In this document: piece after piece, positions 1 through 7,139 of the stretch
Numbering within the stretch: the first letter of the stretch is position 1
Layout of the letters: the number at the start of each line of letters is the position of its first letter
From: Mycolicibacterium sp. TUM20985
GTDB lineage: Bacteria; Actinomycetota; Actinomycetes; Mycobacteriales; Mycobacteriaceae
Assembly (NCBI RefSeq): GCF_030295745.1
Contig: NZ_AP027291.1
Location: 5,208,001 to 5,272,000 of the forward strand
DNA: 64,000 bases
Reading direction: 5' to 3'
Notes under the pieces: model-generated
What the model saw: the letters and a program-made list of their open reading frames with translations, nothing else
Databases searched by the model: none
What the model was told of the DNA's origin: nothing
Made by a program: the position numbers and the translations under genes

Positions 1-1
1 C

Positions 2-577
2 CAGGGGGACAATCCCGCGGTGCTGCACGACCTCTACGAGGCCGCCCGGCTGAAGGGATACGCGGCAAGCCATCTCTCGCTAGTGCCGATGCCGAACGTC
101 GACGACGTCGAGGCCCACCTCCTCGACCACGATGTCATCTGGGTGTGTGGCGGCAGCGTCGCGGCGCTGCTGACGCTCTGGCGTCTCCACGGCGTCGACG
201 ACGCGATGCGCGCCGCATGGGCCGCGGGTGTCGTCCTGACCGGCGTCTCGGCCGGGTCCATCTGCTGGCACACCGGCGGGACGACCGACTCCTTCGGTCC
301 CGACCTGCGGCCCGTCACCGATGGGCTGGCGCTCGTCCCATTCGCGAACGGCGTGCACTACGACTCCGAACCCCAACGTCGGCCGGTCTTCCGGAAACTG
401 ATCGCCGACCGGGCGCTGGACTCCGGGTATGCGACCGACGACGGGGCGGGCGTGCTCTATCGCGGCACCGCGTTCGTCGAGGCCGTCGCGGAGGCGGACG
501 CGGCGGGCGCCCACCTCGTGACCGCCGACGGCCAGGGTGACGTCACCGAGACCCGCCTCGACACCCGGCGGCTGTGA
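2..577 (+). CDS. Peptidase E-like protein (family S51), 5' end missing
   Basis: The reading frame is open to the left edge of the window, so the N-terminus is missing; about 191 residues remain. The fragment has GVSAGSICW around residues 80-88 of the visible part, which is the nucleophile elbow of the class I glutamine-amidotransferase-like fold. It is preceded by WVCGGSVAALL and followed by a TDDGAG stretch. This arrangement fits family S51 (peptidase E, cyanophycinase-like serine peptidases), in which the serine of GxSAGS is the nucleophile. The protein is probably a cytoplasmic dipeptidase or an uncharacterised S51 member. It converges on the downstream HAD gene with a 7-base gap. The substrate cannot be judged. 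Confidence 0.8.
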   Translation, partial: QGDNPAVLHDLYEAARLKGYAASHLSLVPMPNVDDVEAHLLDHDVIWVCGGSVAALLTLWRLHGVDDAMRAAWAAGVVLTGVSAGSICWHTGGTTDSFGPDLRPVTDGLALVPFANGVHYDSEPQRRPVFRKLIADRALDSGYATDDGAGVLYRGTAFVEAVAEADAAGAHLVTADGQGDVTETRLDTRRL

Positions 578-584
578 CGCCCGG

Positions 585-1397
585 CTACAGCCCGAGCAGG
601 TCGGGGAGGTCGGCCACCGAGTCGATGACGTGCGCGGGCTGCATGGCGAATTCGTCTGCCGCCCAACGGTCCAACGTGTCCTGACGAAACTTGCCGGTAC
701 GCACCAGCACACCGGTCATGCCGACCACCTGGCCGGCCAGCACGTCGTTGTTGAGGTCGTCCCCCACGACGAACATCTCCTCGGGGTCGACGCCCAGCCT
801 GCCCGCTGCGGCGACGAATCCCTCCGGTGCGGGCTTGCCGACGGCGGTGGCCTTGCGGCCGGAGGTCTGCTCCATCCCGATGAGGTACATGCCGGTGTCG
901 ATGCGCAGCCCCTCCGTGGTGTTCCAGGCCGTGCTGCGGTGCATCGCCACCACCGGAACGCCCTGGGCCATCCAGTCGTACACCCGGCTCAACGTGATGT
1001 GGTCGTATTCCGAGCCGGCCCCACCGAGCAGAATCACGTCGGGCATGTCGGGTGTGACGCCGACCACGTCCTGCGCGTAGACGATGTCGATGCCGGGCAT
1101 GTCCTCGGCGATCTGCCCACTGTTGACCAGAAAGCATCTTGCGTCCGGATAGCGGCTCCGGACGTAGTCGGCCGTGAGCACGGCGGCGGTGATCACTTCG
1201 TCGGAGGTGACGTCCATACCGGCCTCGGTCAGCAGACCGGCGATCTGCGCCCGCGTCTTGGTCGTGGTGTTGGTGAGATAGGTCCTGGCAACCTGGTTGG
1301 CCGCCAGGACGCGCAACGTCTCGGCCGCGCCGGCGATCGGCTCCCACGACGTCACCAGGACACCATCGATGTCGAACAGCACTCCACCGATAGCCAT
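585..1397 (-). CDS. HAD-superfamily hydrolase, subclass IIA (NagD/LHPP-like)
   Basis: This 270-residue protein opens with the HAD motif I FDIDGVL at residues 8-14. TNTTTKTR near residue 43 is motif II-like. A C-terminal VVGDDLNNDVLAGQ carries the acidic metal-binding motif. The size and the cap domain lying between motifs II and III match the IIA hydrolases of the NagD/LHPP type, which are cytosolic phosphatases acting on small phosphorylated compounds. The true substrate is unknown. The ATG is preceded by TAACCT seven bases upstream, which suggests a leaderless transcript starting on the A of the ATG. That box overlaps the stop codon of the upstream PH-domain gene. Confidence 0.85.
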   Translation of the reverse strand: MAIGGVLFDIDGVLVTSWEPIAGAAETLRVLAANQVARTYLTNTTTKTRAQIAGLLTEAGMDVTSDEVITAAVLTADYVRSRYPDARCFLVNSGQIAEDMPGIDIVYAQDVVGVTPDMPDVILLGGAGSEYDHITLSRVYDWMAQGVPVVAMHRSTAWNTTEGLRIDTGMYLIGMEQTSGRKATAVGKPAPEGFVAAAGRLGVDPEEMFVVGDDLNNDVLAGQVVGMTGVLVRTGKFRQDTLDRWAADEFAMQPAHVIDSVADLPDLLGL

Positions 1398-1404
1398 GGT
1401 GCCG

Positions 1405-1410
1405 AGGTTA
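1405..1410 (-). promoter_or_regulatory. Candidate leaderless -10 box of the HAD gene
   Basis: TAACCT on the minus strand is followed by exactly 7 bases before the ATG at 1397. TANNNT at this distance is typical of mycobacterial leaderless promoters. It coincides with the TAA stop of the preceding gene. Confidence 0.45.
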
Positions 1411-2910
1411 AACGGCCGGGGTCACGGCGCAACTTGGGCCCTGTACGTCGTGGGCCCAGGCGTTCTCCATCACCCACGGCGTCACGCTCGCGGCCACCGA
1501 CCATGCGACCTCGGCGGGCAGGTCGAGCACCCGGTAGCCCTTGACCCCGGCCGCGGTCGCCGCGACGAGGGTCGCCACCCCGGCGCGGCGCTGCAGCAGG
1601 GTCTGGCGCACGGTCCAGCCGATGATGCCCGCCGCGGCGATGCAGTCGCGACGCCGGTCGACGCTCCCCGACCGCGCGACCAGCCAACCGTCGTCGACGC
1701 GATGTCCCAGCGCCCGCGACCGGTCGGCGGCGAGGAATGCCGCCGCCATCGTGACCAGACCGCATGCCGGCCACGCCCAGAGCGGTACCGGAACGACGAA
1801 CGCCATCCCCGCCAAGGCAATGCCGAGCAGTGCGGGAAACGTCAGCGCCCGGCTCCAGCGCCTGCGGGTGGCGACGGCTCCGTGGCGGGTCAGCTCGCCG
1901 GTGACCACGTCGGGTCGGCCGGTCAGCTCGGTGAGCACGCCGTGCACGGTGGCCACCGGGCAGGGCGGCAGCAGCAGCGACGCCTCGCCGGACCCATCGA
2001 CCCCGGTCATCACCGCGTCCAGCCGCGCGCCGCCGAACATGCGCACCAGAAGCGGCTGACGCACGGTGCCGCCGCGCAGGCGTCTCGTGTCGAAGGTGTG
2101 CTCGCGCGCCCGGAGCAGTCCGTGCTGGAGGTGGAGCACACCCGAGCCGCCGTCCTCGCGTCGGGAGAGCACGAGGTTGCCGTAGGTGACCAGCGACCGC
2201 ACCACCGACAGCAGGACCGACGCCACCAGCACGACGACGGCGCCCACCGCGACGGTGACGACGACGCCGAACCGCTGCGCAGCGTCCAGCCCTTCTCTGG
2301 TGAGCTCCGAATCCTGGAGCGCCACAACGGCTCCCGTCTGATACACGAGACCGAAAGCTGCGGCGATCATGGCCAGACCGGTGAAGCTCAGCGGGCTGTA
2401 GCGCAACCAGGACGGCTGCCATCTGGCGATGACGCGATCCCGCCCCGAGTCCTCGACGTCCACCAGCATCGCGTCGGCGAGCAGGATCGCGCGCAGACCG
2501 GGCACCTCGGCGGACCGGACCGCATCGAGGGCGAACTCGGCGTCACCGCTGGCGCCCTGACCCGTGCCGACCTTCACCACGGTCAGGCCGAGCAGCCGGT
2601 GCAGTAGCCGGGCGTCCGTCGTCACCGAGCGAATCCTGTTGCGCGGCAAAGAAAGTACGGTGCGCTGGAACACACCCTCGCGCCGCTGCACCTGCTCGGC
2701 GTCGATGCGGTAGCTGGTCGTGAACCACCTCGCGATGCCCAGCACGACGAGGAGCACCACCGCCGCGACCGCCCACAGCCGGTTGCCGGTCGCCGATCCC
2801 AGCACCACCGAGCCGATCAGCAACGGCAACTGCCGCAGCAGCTCGTGCAGCGGATGAACGATCAACATCCGCGGACTCAGCCTGCGCCACTGCGCAATCG
2901 GCTCCGTCAC
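1408..2910 (-). CDS. PH-domain (DUF304/YdbT-type) membrane protein
   Basis: This 500-residue protein has hydrophobic membrane segments near residues 25-60, 170-190, 220-245 and 370-410. They alternate with soluble stretches of the bacterial PH (DUF304) type, such as TTSYRIDAEQVQRREGVFQRTVLSLPR split around residues 65-90, and a second repeat TVRQPLLVRMFGGARLD. Proteins of this family (B. subtilis YdbT) are membrane anchored; their biochemical role is poorly defined. The GTG start overlaps the stop of the upstream, smaller PH-domain gene by 4 bases (GTGA), so the two are probably translated together and may form one complex. Longer N-terminal extensions are possible in this frame but would lie inside the neighbour. 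Confidence 0.8.
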   Translation of the reverse strand: MTEPIAQWRRLSPRMLIVHPLHELLRQLPLLIGSVVLGSATGNRLWAVAAVVLLVVLGIARWFTTSYRIDAEQVQRREGVFQRTVLSLPRNRIRSVTTDARLLHRLLGLTVVKVGTGQGASGDAEFALDAVRSAEVPGLRAILLADAMLVDVEDSGRDRVIARWQPSWLRYSPLSFTGLAMIAAAFGLVYQTGAVVALQDSELTREGLDAAQRFGVVVTVAVGAVVVLVASVLLSVVRSLVTYGNLVLSRREDGGSGVLHLQHGLLRAREHTFDTRRLRGGTVRQPLLVRMFGGARLDAVMTGVDGSGEASLLLPPCPVATVHGVLTELTGRPDVVTGELTRHGAVATRRRWSRALTFPALLGIALAGMAFVVPVPLWAWPACGLVTMAAAFLAADRSRALGHRVDDGWLVARSGSVDRRRDCIAAAGIIGWTVRQTLLQRRAGVATLVAATAAGVKGYRVLDLPAEVAWSVAASVTPWVMENAWAHDVQGPSCAVTPAV

Positions 2911-3404
2911 GTCGCGTCCCGGTCTCCGATTTCCGCGACGTCGGTCAGTCGGGCGACGATGCGGTCGGCGACCTCGACGTCCAGCGCGACGATCCGCACC
3001 GCCCCCGCCGACGAGGCGGTCGTCACGGTGACGTCCGCCAGGCCGAACAGCCGGTCCAGCGGCCCACGGTGGGTGTCGACGGTCTGCACCCGCGAGATCG
3101 GCGCGATGCGGCGCTCCTGCACCAGCCAACCCGTCGTGGTGTAGACCGCGGGGGTCGCGGTGTCTAGCGAGACGTCCCAGCGGTGCACGCGGTAGCGCCA
3201 CAACGGTGCCACCACCACGAACGTCACGACGCCCAGTACGGTCCCGACGGCCGCGGCGGCGTGCAGCCAGGTCGCCCGGGAGTCCAGCGCGAACCACACC
3301 ACTTGCGCCGCCGACAGCACGGCCCACGGGATCGCCGCCGCGACCGCCCAGACCATCGGGGCCTTGCGGCTGGGCCGGTTCGCGGGGGCGGCGAGTGTCA
3401 CCAT
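2907..3404 (-). CDS. Small PH-domain (DUF304/YdbS-type) membrane protein
   Basis: About 165 residues from the ATG at 3404. Two hydrophobic segments (WAVAAAIPWAVLSAAQVVWF and AAAVGTVLGVVTFVVVAPLW) are followed by a DUF304-like domain containing TTTGWLVQERRIAPISRVQTVD and GLADVTVTTASS. YdbS and YdbT homologues are commonly encoded side by side, as here, where the next gene overlaps by GTGA. Upstream in-frame ATGs at 3428 and 3443 would run into the divergent SDR gene, so the 3404 start is preferred, leaving 22 bases between the two start codons. The function is unknown. Confidence 0.75.
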   Translation of the reverse strand: MVTLAAPANRPSRKAPMVWAVAAAIPWAVLSAAQVVWFALDSRATWLHAAAAVGTVLGVVTFVVVAPLWRYRVHRWDVSLDTATPAVYTTTGWLVQERRIAPISRVQTVDTHRGPLDRLFGLADVTVTTASSAGAVRIVALDVEVADRIVARLTDVAEIGDRDAT

Positions 3405-3413
3405 CGCCTTGAG

Positions 3414-3419
3414 TATGGT
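3414..3419 (+). promoter_or_regulatory. Candidate leaderless -10 box of the SDR gene
   Basis: TATGGT is followed by 7 bases and then the ATG at 3427. The spacing fits a leaderless mycobacterial transcript, and the box lies in the 22-base gap between divergent genes. Confidence 0.45.
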
Positions 3420-3426
3420 CGTGCCC

Positions 3427-4350
3427 ATGAGCACGAACACCAAGTGGACCGCTGCCGAGGTGCCCGATCAGACCGGTCGCGTGGCCATCGTGACGGGCTC
3501 CAACACGGGCCTCGGGTACGAGACCGCCCTTGTTCTGGCGACTCGCGGCGCGCGCGTCGTGCTCGCCGTGCGCGACACCGAGAAGGGCAACGCCGCGGCG
3601 GCCCGCCTGGTGGGCAAGGTGCCGCGGGCGGACGTCACCGTGCACGCTCTCGACGTGGGCTCACTGCAGTCCATCCGCACCGCGGCAGCCGAGCTCAAGA
3701 GCACCTATCCGCGCATCGATCTGCTGATCAACAACGCGGGTGTGATGTATCCGCCCAAGCAGCTGACCGCCGACGGATTCGAGCTGCAGTTCGGCACCAA
3801 TCACCTCGGGGCGTTCGCACTGACGGGCCTGCTGCTGGAGAACATGCTGCAGGTGGAGGGGTCGCGCGTGGTCGCGGTCGCCAGCATCGCGCACCGCATC
3901 CAGGCCGCCATCCACTTCGACGACCTGCAGTGGGAGCGCGGCTATAACAGGGTCGCCGCCTACGGCCAGTCGAAGCTGTCGAACCTGCTGTTCACCTATG
4001 AACTGAACCGGCGCCTGGCAGCCAGAGATGAACCGACGATCGCCGTGGCCGCGCATCCGGGGATCTCCAACACCGAACTGATGCGCCACGTTCCCGGTTC
4101 CGGGCTGCCGGGTTTCAAGCAGGTGGCCGGGCTCGTCACGAACAGCGCCGAGATGGGTGCACTCGCGACGCTGCGGGCGGCGACCGACCCGAACGTTCGC
4201 GGCGGTCAGTACTACGGCCCCGACGGCGTCCGCGAGCTCCGCGGGCACCCGGAGTTGGTGGAGTCGAGCCAGCAGTCCCACGACCAGGACGTGCAAGGCC
4301 GGCTGTGGACCGTGTCCGAGGAACTCACCGGTGTCACCTACCCGGTATGA
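3427..4350 (+). CDS. Short-chain dehydrogenase/reductase (Rv0439c-like)
   Basis: This 307-residue NAD(P)-dependent oxidoreductase has the cofactor motif TGSNTGLG (residues 22-29), NNAGVMY near residue 103, and the active-site YGQSK (Tyr-x3-Lys) near residue 180. The overall pattern is that of retinol-dehydrogenase-like SDRs acting on hydrophobic alcohols or ketones. An ATG at 3427 is preferred over the upstream in-frame start at 3364, because the latter lies inside the divergent gene and because TATGGT sits 7 bases before 3427. The stop overlaps the moeA2 start by ATGA, so the two genes are probably co-transcribed. The substrate is unknown. Confidence 0.88.
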   Translation: MSTNTKWTAAEVPDQTGRVAIVTGSNTGLGYETALVLATRGARVVLAVRDTEKGNAAAARLVGKVPRADVTVHALDVGSLQSIRTAAAELKSTYPRIDLLINNAGVMYPPKQLTADGFELQFGTNHLGAFALTGLLLENMLQVEGSRVVAVASIAHRIQAAIHFDDLQWERGYNRVAAYGQSKLSNLLFTYELNRRLAARDEPTIAVAAHPGISNTELMRHVPGSGLPGFKQVAGLVTNSAEMGALATLRAATDPNVRGGQYYGPDGVRELRGHPELVESSQQSHDQDVQGRLWTVSEELTGVTYPV

Positions 4351-5537
4351 GGTCAGTCGAGGAACACCAGCGGATCGTCGCCGCGCTCATCACCCCGCGC
4401 CAACCGGTCGACGTCGCCATCGGTGATGCACTCGGCCTCGTCCTCGCCGCCGACCTCGTCGCACCGCTGTCGCTACCCGGGTTCGACAACTCGGCCATGG
4501 ACGGCTACGCCGTATTCGCCGAGGACGTCATCGGTGCTTCGCCCGACAGTCCCGTGAGACTCGTTGTCGCCGAGGACATTCCAGCTGGCCGCACGGACCC
4601 CTTGGTGCTGGAGCCCGGAACCGCACACCGGATCATGACCGGGGCCCCCCTGCCCGCCGGGGCGACGGCGGTCATCCCGGTCGAGGCCACCGATGGTGCC
4701 ACCGACACCGTCGCCATCATGGCGACCGCCACGCCCGGCCAACACTTCCGGCGTGCGGGCGAGGACGTCACCGCGGGCACCACGGTGCTGCAGGCGGGTC
4801 AGGTGCTCACCCCCGCGGCGCTCGGTCTGGCCGCAGCACTCGGCCTCGCTGAACTGAAAGTCGTTCCCCGCCAACGCGTTCTGGTGATGTCGACGGGTTC
4901 GGAGCTGGTCAGCCCCGGCACGCCGCTGCAACCCGGCCAGATCTACGAATCCAACGCCGTCATGCTCGCGGCCGCGGTCCGCGACGCGGGTGCCGACGTC
5001 GTGACGTCGTCGATGACCGAGGACGACGTCGACGTCTTCCGGGCCGAGCTGCAGACGCATGCGCGCGACGCAGACCTGATCATCACGACGGGTGGCGTCA
5101 GCGCGGGCGCGTACGAGGTGGTCAAGGACGCCTTTACCGGAGCCGGGGTCGACTTCGTGAAGGTCGCGATGCAACCGGGCATGCCGCAGGGCGCCGGGGT
5201 CGTCGACGGCACGCCGATCATCACCTTGCCGGGCAATCCCGTCAGTGCCCTCGTCTCGTTCGAGGTCTTCATCCGGTCATCCCTTCGGGCGGCGATGGGT
5301 CTGCCACGTCCCGAGCGCACGCGCCTCGTCGCGACGCTGCAGGACGACCTGACGTCACCGCGCGGCCGCCGTCAGTTCCGCCGCGGCGTGCTGACGGGAA
5401 CCACGGTCACCAGTTTCGGGCCGCCCGCATCGCACCACCTGCGCTGGCTGGCGTCGGCGAACTGCCTGCTGGAGATCGACGAGGACGTCGTGGAGGTGTT
5501 GGCCGGCTCATCGGTCCGGGTATGGGACCTGACGTAA
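4347..5537 (+). CDS. moeA2: Molybdopterin molybdenumtransferase MoeA (MoeA2)
   Basis: This 396-residue protein inserts molybdate into adenylylated molybdopterin, the last common step of molybdenum cofactor synthesis. The N-terminal region has PGFDNSAMDGYAV (about residues 46-58). The central MoCF-binding domain has TTGGVSAGAYE (about residues 248-258) and LPGNPVSALVSFE (about 293-305). A beta-barrel C-terminal domain ends the protein. Length and domain order are normal for MoeA. Mycobacteria usually carry more than one moeA copy, and position next to psd matches moeA2 (Rv0438c). The ATG overlaps the stop of the SDR gene (ATGA). No other molybdenum cofactor genes are present in the window. Confidence 0.93.
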   Translation: MRSVEEHQRIVAALITPRQPVDVAIGDALGLVLAADLVAPLSLPGFDNSAMDGYAVFAEDVIGASPDSPVRLVVAEDIPAGRTDPLVLEPGTAHRIMTGAPLPAGATAVIPVEATDGATDTVAIMATATPGQHFRRAGEDVTAGTTVLQAGQVLTPAALGLAAALGLAELKVVPRQRVLVMSTGSELVSPGTPLQPGQIYESNAVMLAAAVRDAGADVVTSSMTEDDVDVFRAELQTHARDADLIITTGGVSAGAYEVVKDAFTGAGVDFVKVAMQPGMPQGAGVVDGTPIITLPGNPVSALVSFEVFIRSSLRAAMGLPRPERTRLVATLQDDLTSPRGRRQFRRGVLTGTTVTSFGPPASHHLRWLASANCLLEIDEDVVEVLAGSSVRVWDLT

Positions 5538-5554
5538 ACGTCCCGACTCCCACG

Positions 5555-5560
5555 TAGGAT
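5555..5560 (+). promoter_or_regulatory. Candidate -10 box of the psd operon
   Basis: TAGGAT lies 9 bases before the psd ATG, in a 32-base gap after moeA2. It is consistent with an internal promoter giving a leaderless or nearly leaderless psd transcript. Confidence 0.35.
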
Positions 5561-5569
5561 CGACACCCC

Positions 5570-6283
5570 ATGGCCAGACCCGCGCGACCCGCCGATGCCG
5601 CCAACGAGTCCGAGCTCGCACGTTTCGTCGAGCTGGTCCGTTCCACCGTTCCCCCCGTCCATCCCGCCGGCCTGCCGTTCATCGCGGGTGGGCTGGGTGT
5701 CGCCGCCGCCGGACGCAAGTACCGCTGGGTGCGCAACGCCGGCCTGACCGCCGCCGGTGCGTGCGCCCTGTTCTTCCGCCACCCGCCGCGGGTGGCCCCC
5801 ACCAGGCCGGGCGTGGTGGTCGCGCCGGCCGACGGTCTCGTCACGCTGATCGAGAACGTCCGGCCCCCCGCCGAGCTCGGCATGCCCGACGCGCCCATGA
5901 CGCGGGTCAGCATCTTTCTGTCGATCTTCGACGCCCACGTGCAGCGGGCGCCGGTCGCCGGCGAGGTGGTCACCGTCAAGTACCGCCCCGGTGAGTTCCG
6001 CTCGGCGGACAAGGACACCGCCAGCGAGGTCAACGAGTGCAACGCCGTGTGGTTCCGCACCGCCGACGGCGTCGACGTGGCGGCGGTCCAGATCGCCGGC
6101 CTGATCGCACGCCGCATCGTCTGCAGCGCCGGCGCCGGCGACAAGGTCGAGCTCGGTGAGACCTACGGTCTGATTCGGTTCGGCTCGCGGCTGGACACCT
6201 ACTTTCCCGCAGACGCGAGGGTGCTCGTCGAGATCGGTCAGCGCGCCATCGGCGGCGAGACGGTCCTCGCGGAGTTGACGTGA
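5570..6283 (+). CDS. psd: Phosphatidylserine decarboxylase proenzyme
   Basis: This 237-residue enzyme converts phosphatidylserine to phosphatidylethanolamine at the membrane. It is the short archaeal/actinobacterial form. FGSR at residues 204-207 is the self-cleavage site, where Gly205-Ser206 splits and Ser206 becomes the pyruvoyl cofactor. Other conserved parts are APADGLV (residues 85-91) and SIFLSIFDAHVQRAP (114-128). A hydrophobic N-terminal stretch near residues 35-70 probably attaches it to the membrane. It overlaps pssA by 4 bases (GTGA), so substrate synthesis and use are translationally coupled, as in other mycobacteria (Rv0437c/Rv0436c). Confidence 0.95.
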   Translation: MARPARPADAANESELARFVELVRSTVPPVHPAGLPFIAGGLGVAAAGRKYRWVRNAGLTAAGACALFFRHPPRVAPTRPGVVVAPADGLVTLIENVRPPAELGMPDAPMTRVSIFLSIFDAHVQRAPVAGEVVTVKYRPGEFRSADKDTASEVNECNAVWFRTADGVDVAAVQIAGLIARRIVCSAGAGDKVELGETYGLIRFGSRLDTYFPADARVLVEIGQRAIGGETVLAELT

Positions 6284-7137
6284 CCCGCGCCCAGGGCCAA
6301 CCTGCCCGCGGGCTCCGCATCCTGCCCAGCGCGACGACGGTGCTGGCGATCTGCGCGGGTCTCACCTCCATCAAGTTCGCCCTCGACGAGAAGCCGTGGA
6401 TCTCGCTGGCCCTGATCGGCGCGGCCGCGGTTCTCGACGGCATCGACGGCGGCATCGCCCGCGCGCTCAACGCCCAATCGCGGATGGGTGCCGAGATCGA
6501 CTCCCTCGCCGACGCCGTCAACTTCGGCGTGGCGCCCGCACTGGTGATCTACGTGACCCTGCTCGAGCATTCCCAGGTCGGCTGGATCTTCGTGCTGCTG
6601 TACGCCGTGTGCGTCGTCCTGCGACTAGCCCGCTTCAACGCCCTGCTCGACGACGACACCCGGCCCGCCTACACCCGTGAGTTCTTCACGGGGATGCCCG
6701 CGCCGTGCGGTGCCATCGGGTCGATCGGGCCGCTGGTCGCCATGATGCAGTTCGGCCAGGGCTGGTGGACGTCGCCATGGTTCGTCTGCTTCTGGCTGGC
6801 CGCCAACGCGGCACTGCTCGTCAGTCGTGTGCCGACGCTGGCGTTGAAGGCGATCTCGGTACCGGAGAACGCCGCGCCGATCCTGCTCATCCTGGTGGCC
6901 GCGGCCGCCGCGGGGCTGCTGCTGTTCCCGTACATCCTGGTGCTCCTGATCATCGCCGGGTACCTGTGCGTCATCCCGTTCACCATTCGCAGCCAGCGCT
7001 GGGTGGCGGCACGACCGGAGGCGTGGGACGCCAAACCGCAGCAGCGCCGGGCGGTGCGCCGGGCGGCGCGGCGCGCGGAGCCCAACCGCCGGTCGATGGC
7101 CCGCCTCAGGCTGCGCAGACCGGGTCCCCGGGGGTAG
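6280..7137 (+). CDS. pssA: CDP-diacylglycerol--serine O-phosphatidyltransferase
   Basis: This 285-residue integral membrane enzyme makes phosphatidylserine from CDP-diacylglycerol and serine. It carries the CDP-alcohol phosphatidyltransferase signature: DGIDGGIARALN at about residues 48-59, followed by the conserved G-x3-D-x3-D in GAEIDSLADAV. Several hydrophobic helices follow, and the C-terminus is strongly basic (QRRAVRRAARRAEP). The GTG start overlaps the psd stop. Only 2 bases separate its stop from the GTG of the AAA ATPase, so psd, pssA and the ATPase look like one operon, matching the order Rv0437c-Rv0436c-Rv0435c. Confidence 0.94.
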   Translation: MTRAQGQPARGLRILPSATTVLAICAGLTSIKFALDEKPWISLALIGAAAVLDGIDGGIARALNAQSRMGAEIDSLADAVNFGVAPALVIYVTLLEHSQVGWIFVLLYAVCVVLRLARFNALLDDDTRPAYTREFFTGMPAPCGAIGSIGPLVAMMQFGQGWWTSPWFVCFWLAANAALLVSRVPTLALKAISVPENAAPILLILVAAAAAGLLLFPYILVLLIIAGYLCVIPFTIRSQRWVAARPEAWDAKPQQRRAVRRAARRAEPNRRSMARLRLRRPGPRG

Positions 7138-7139
7138 CG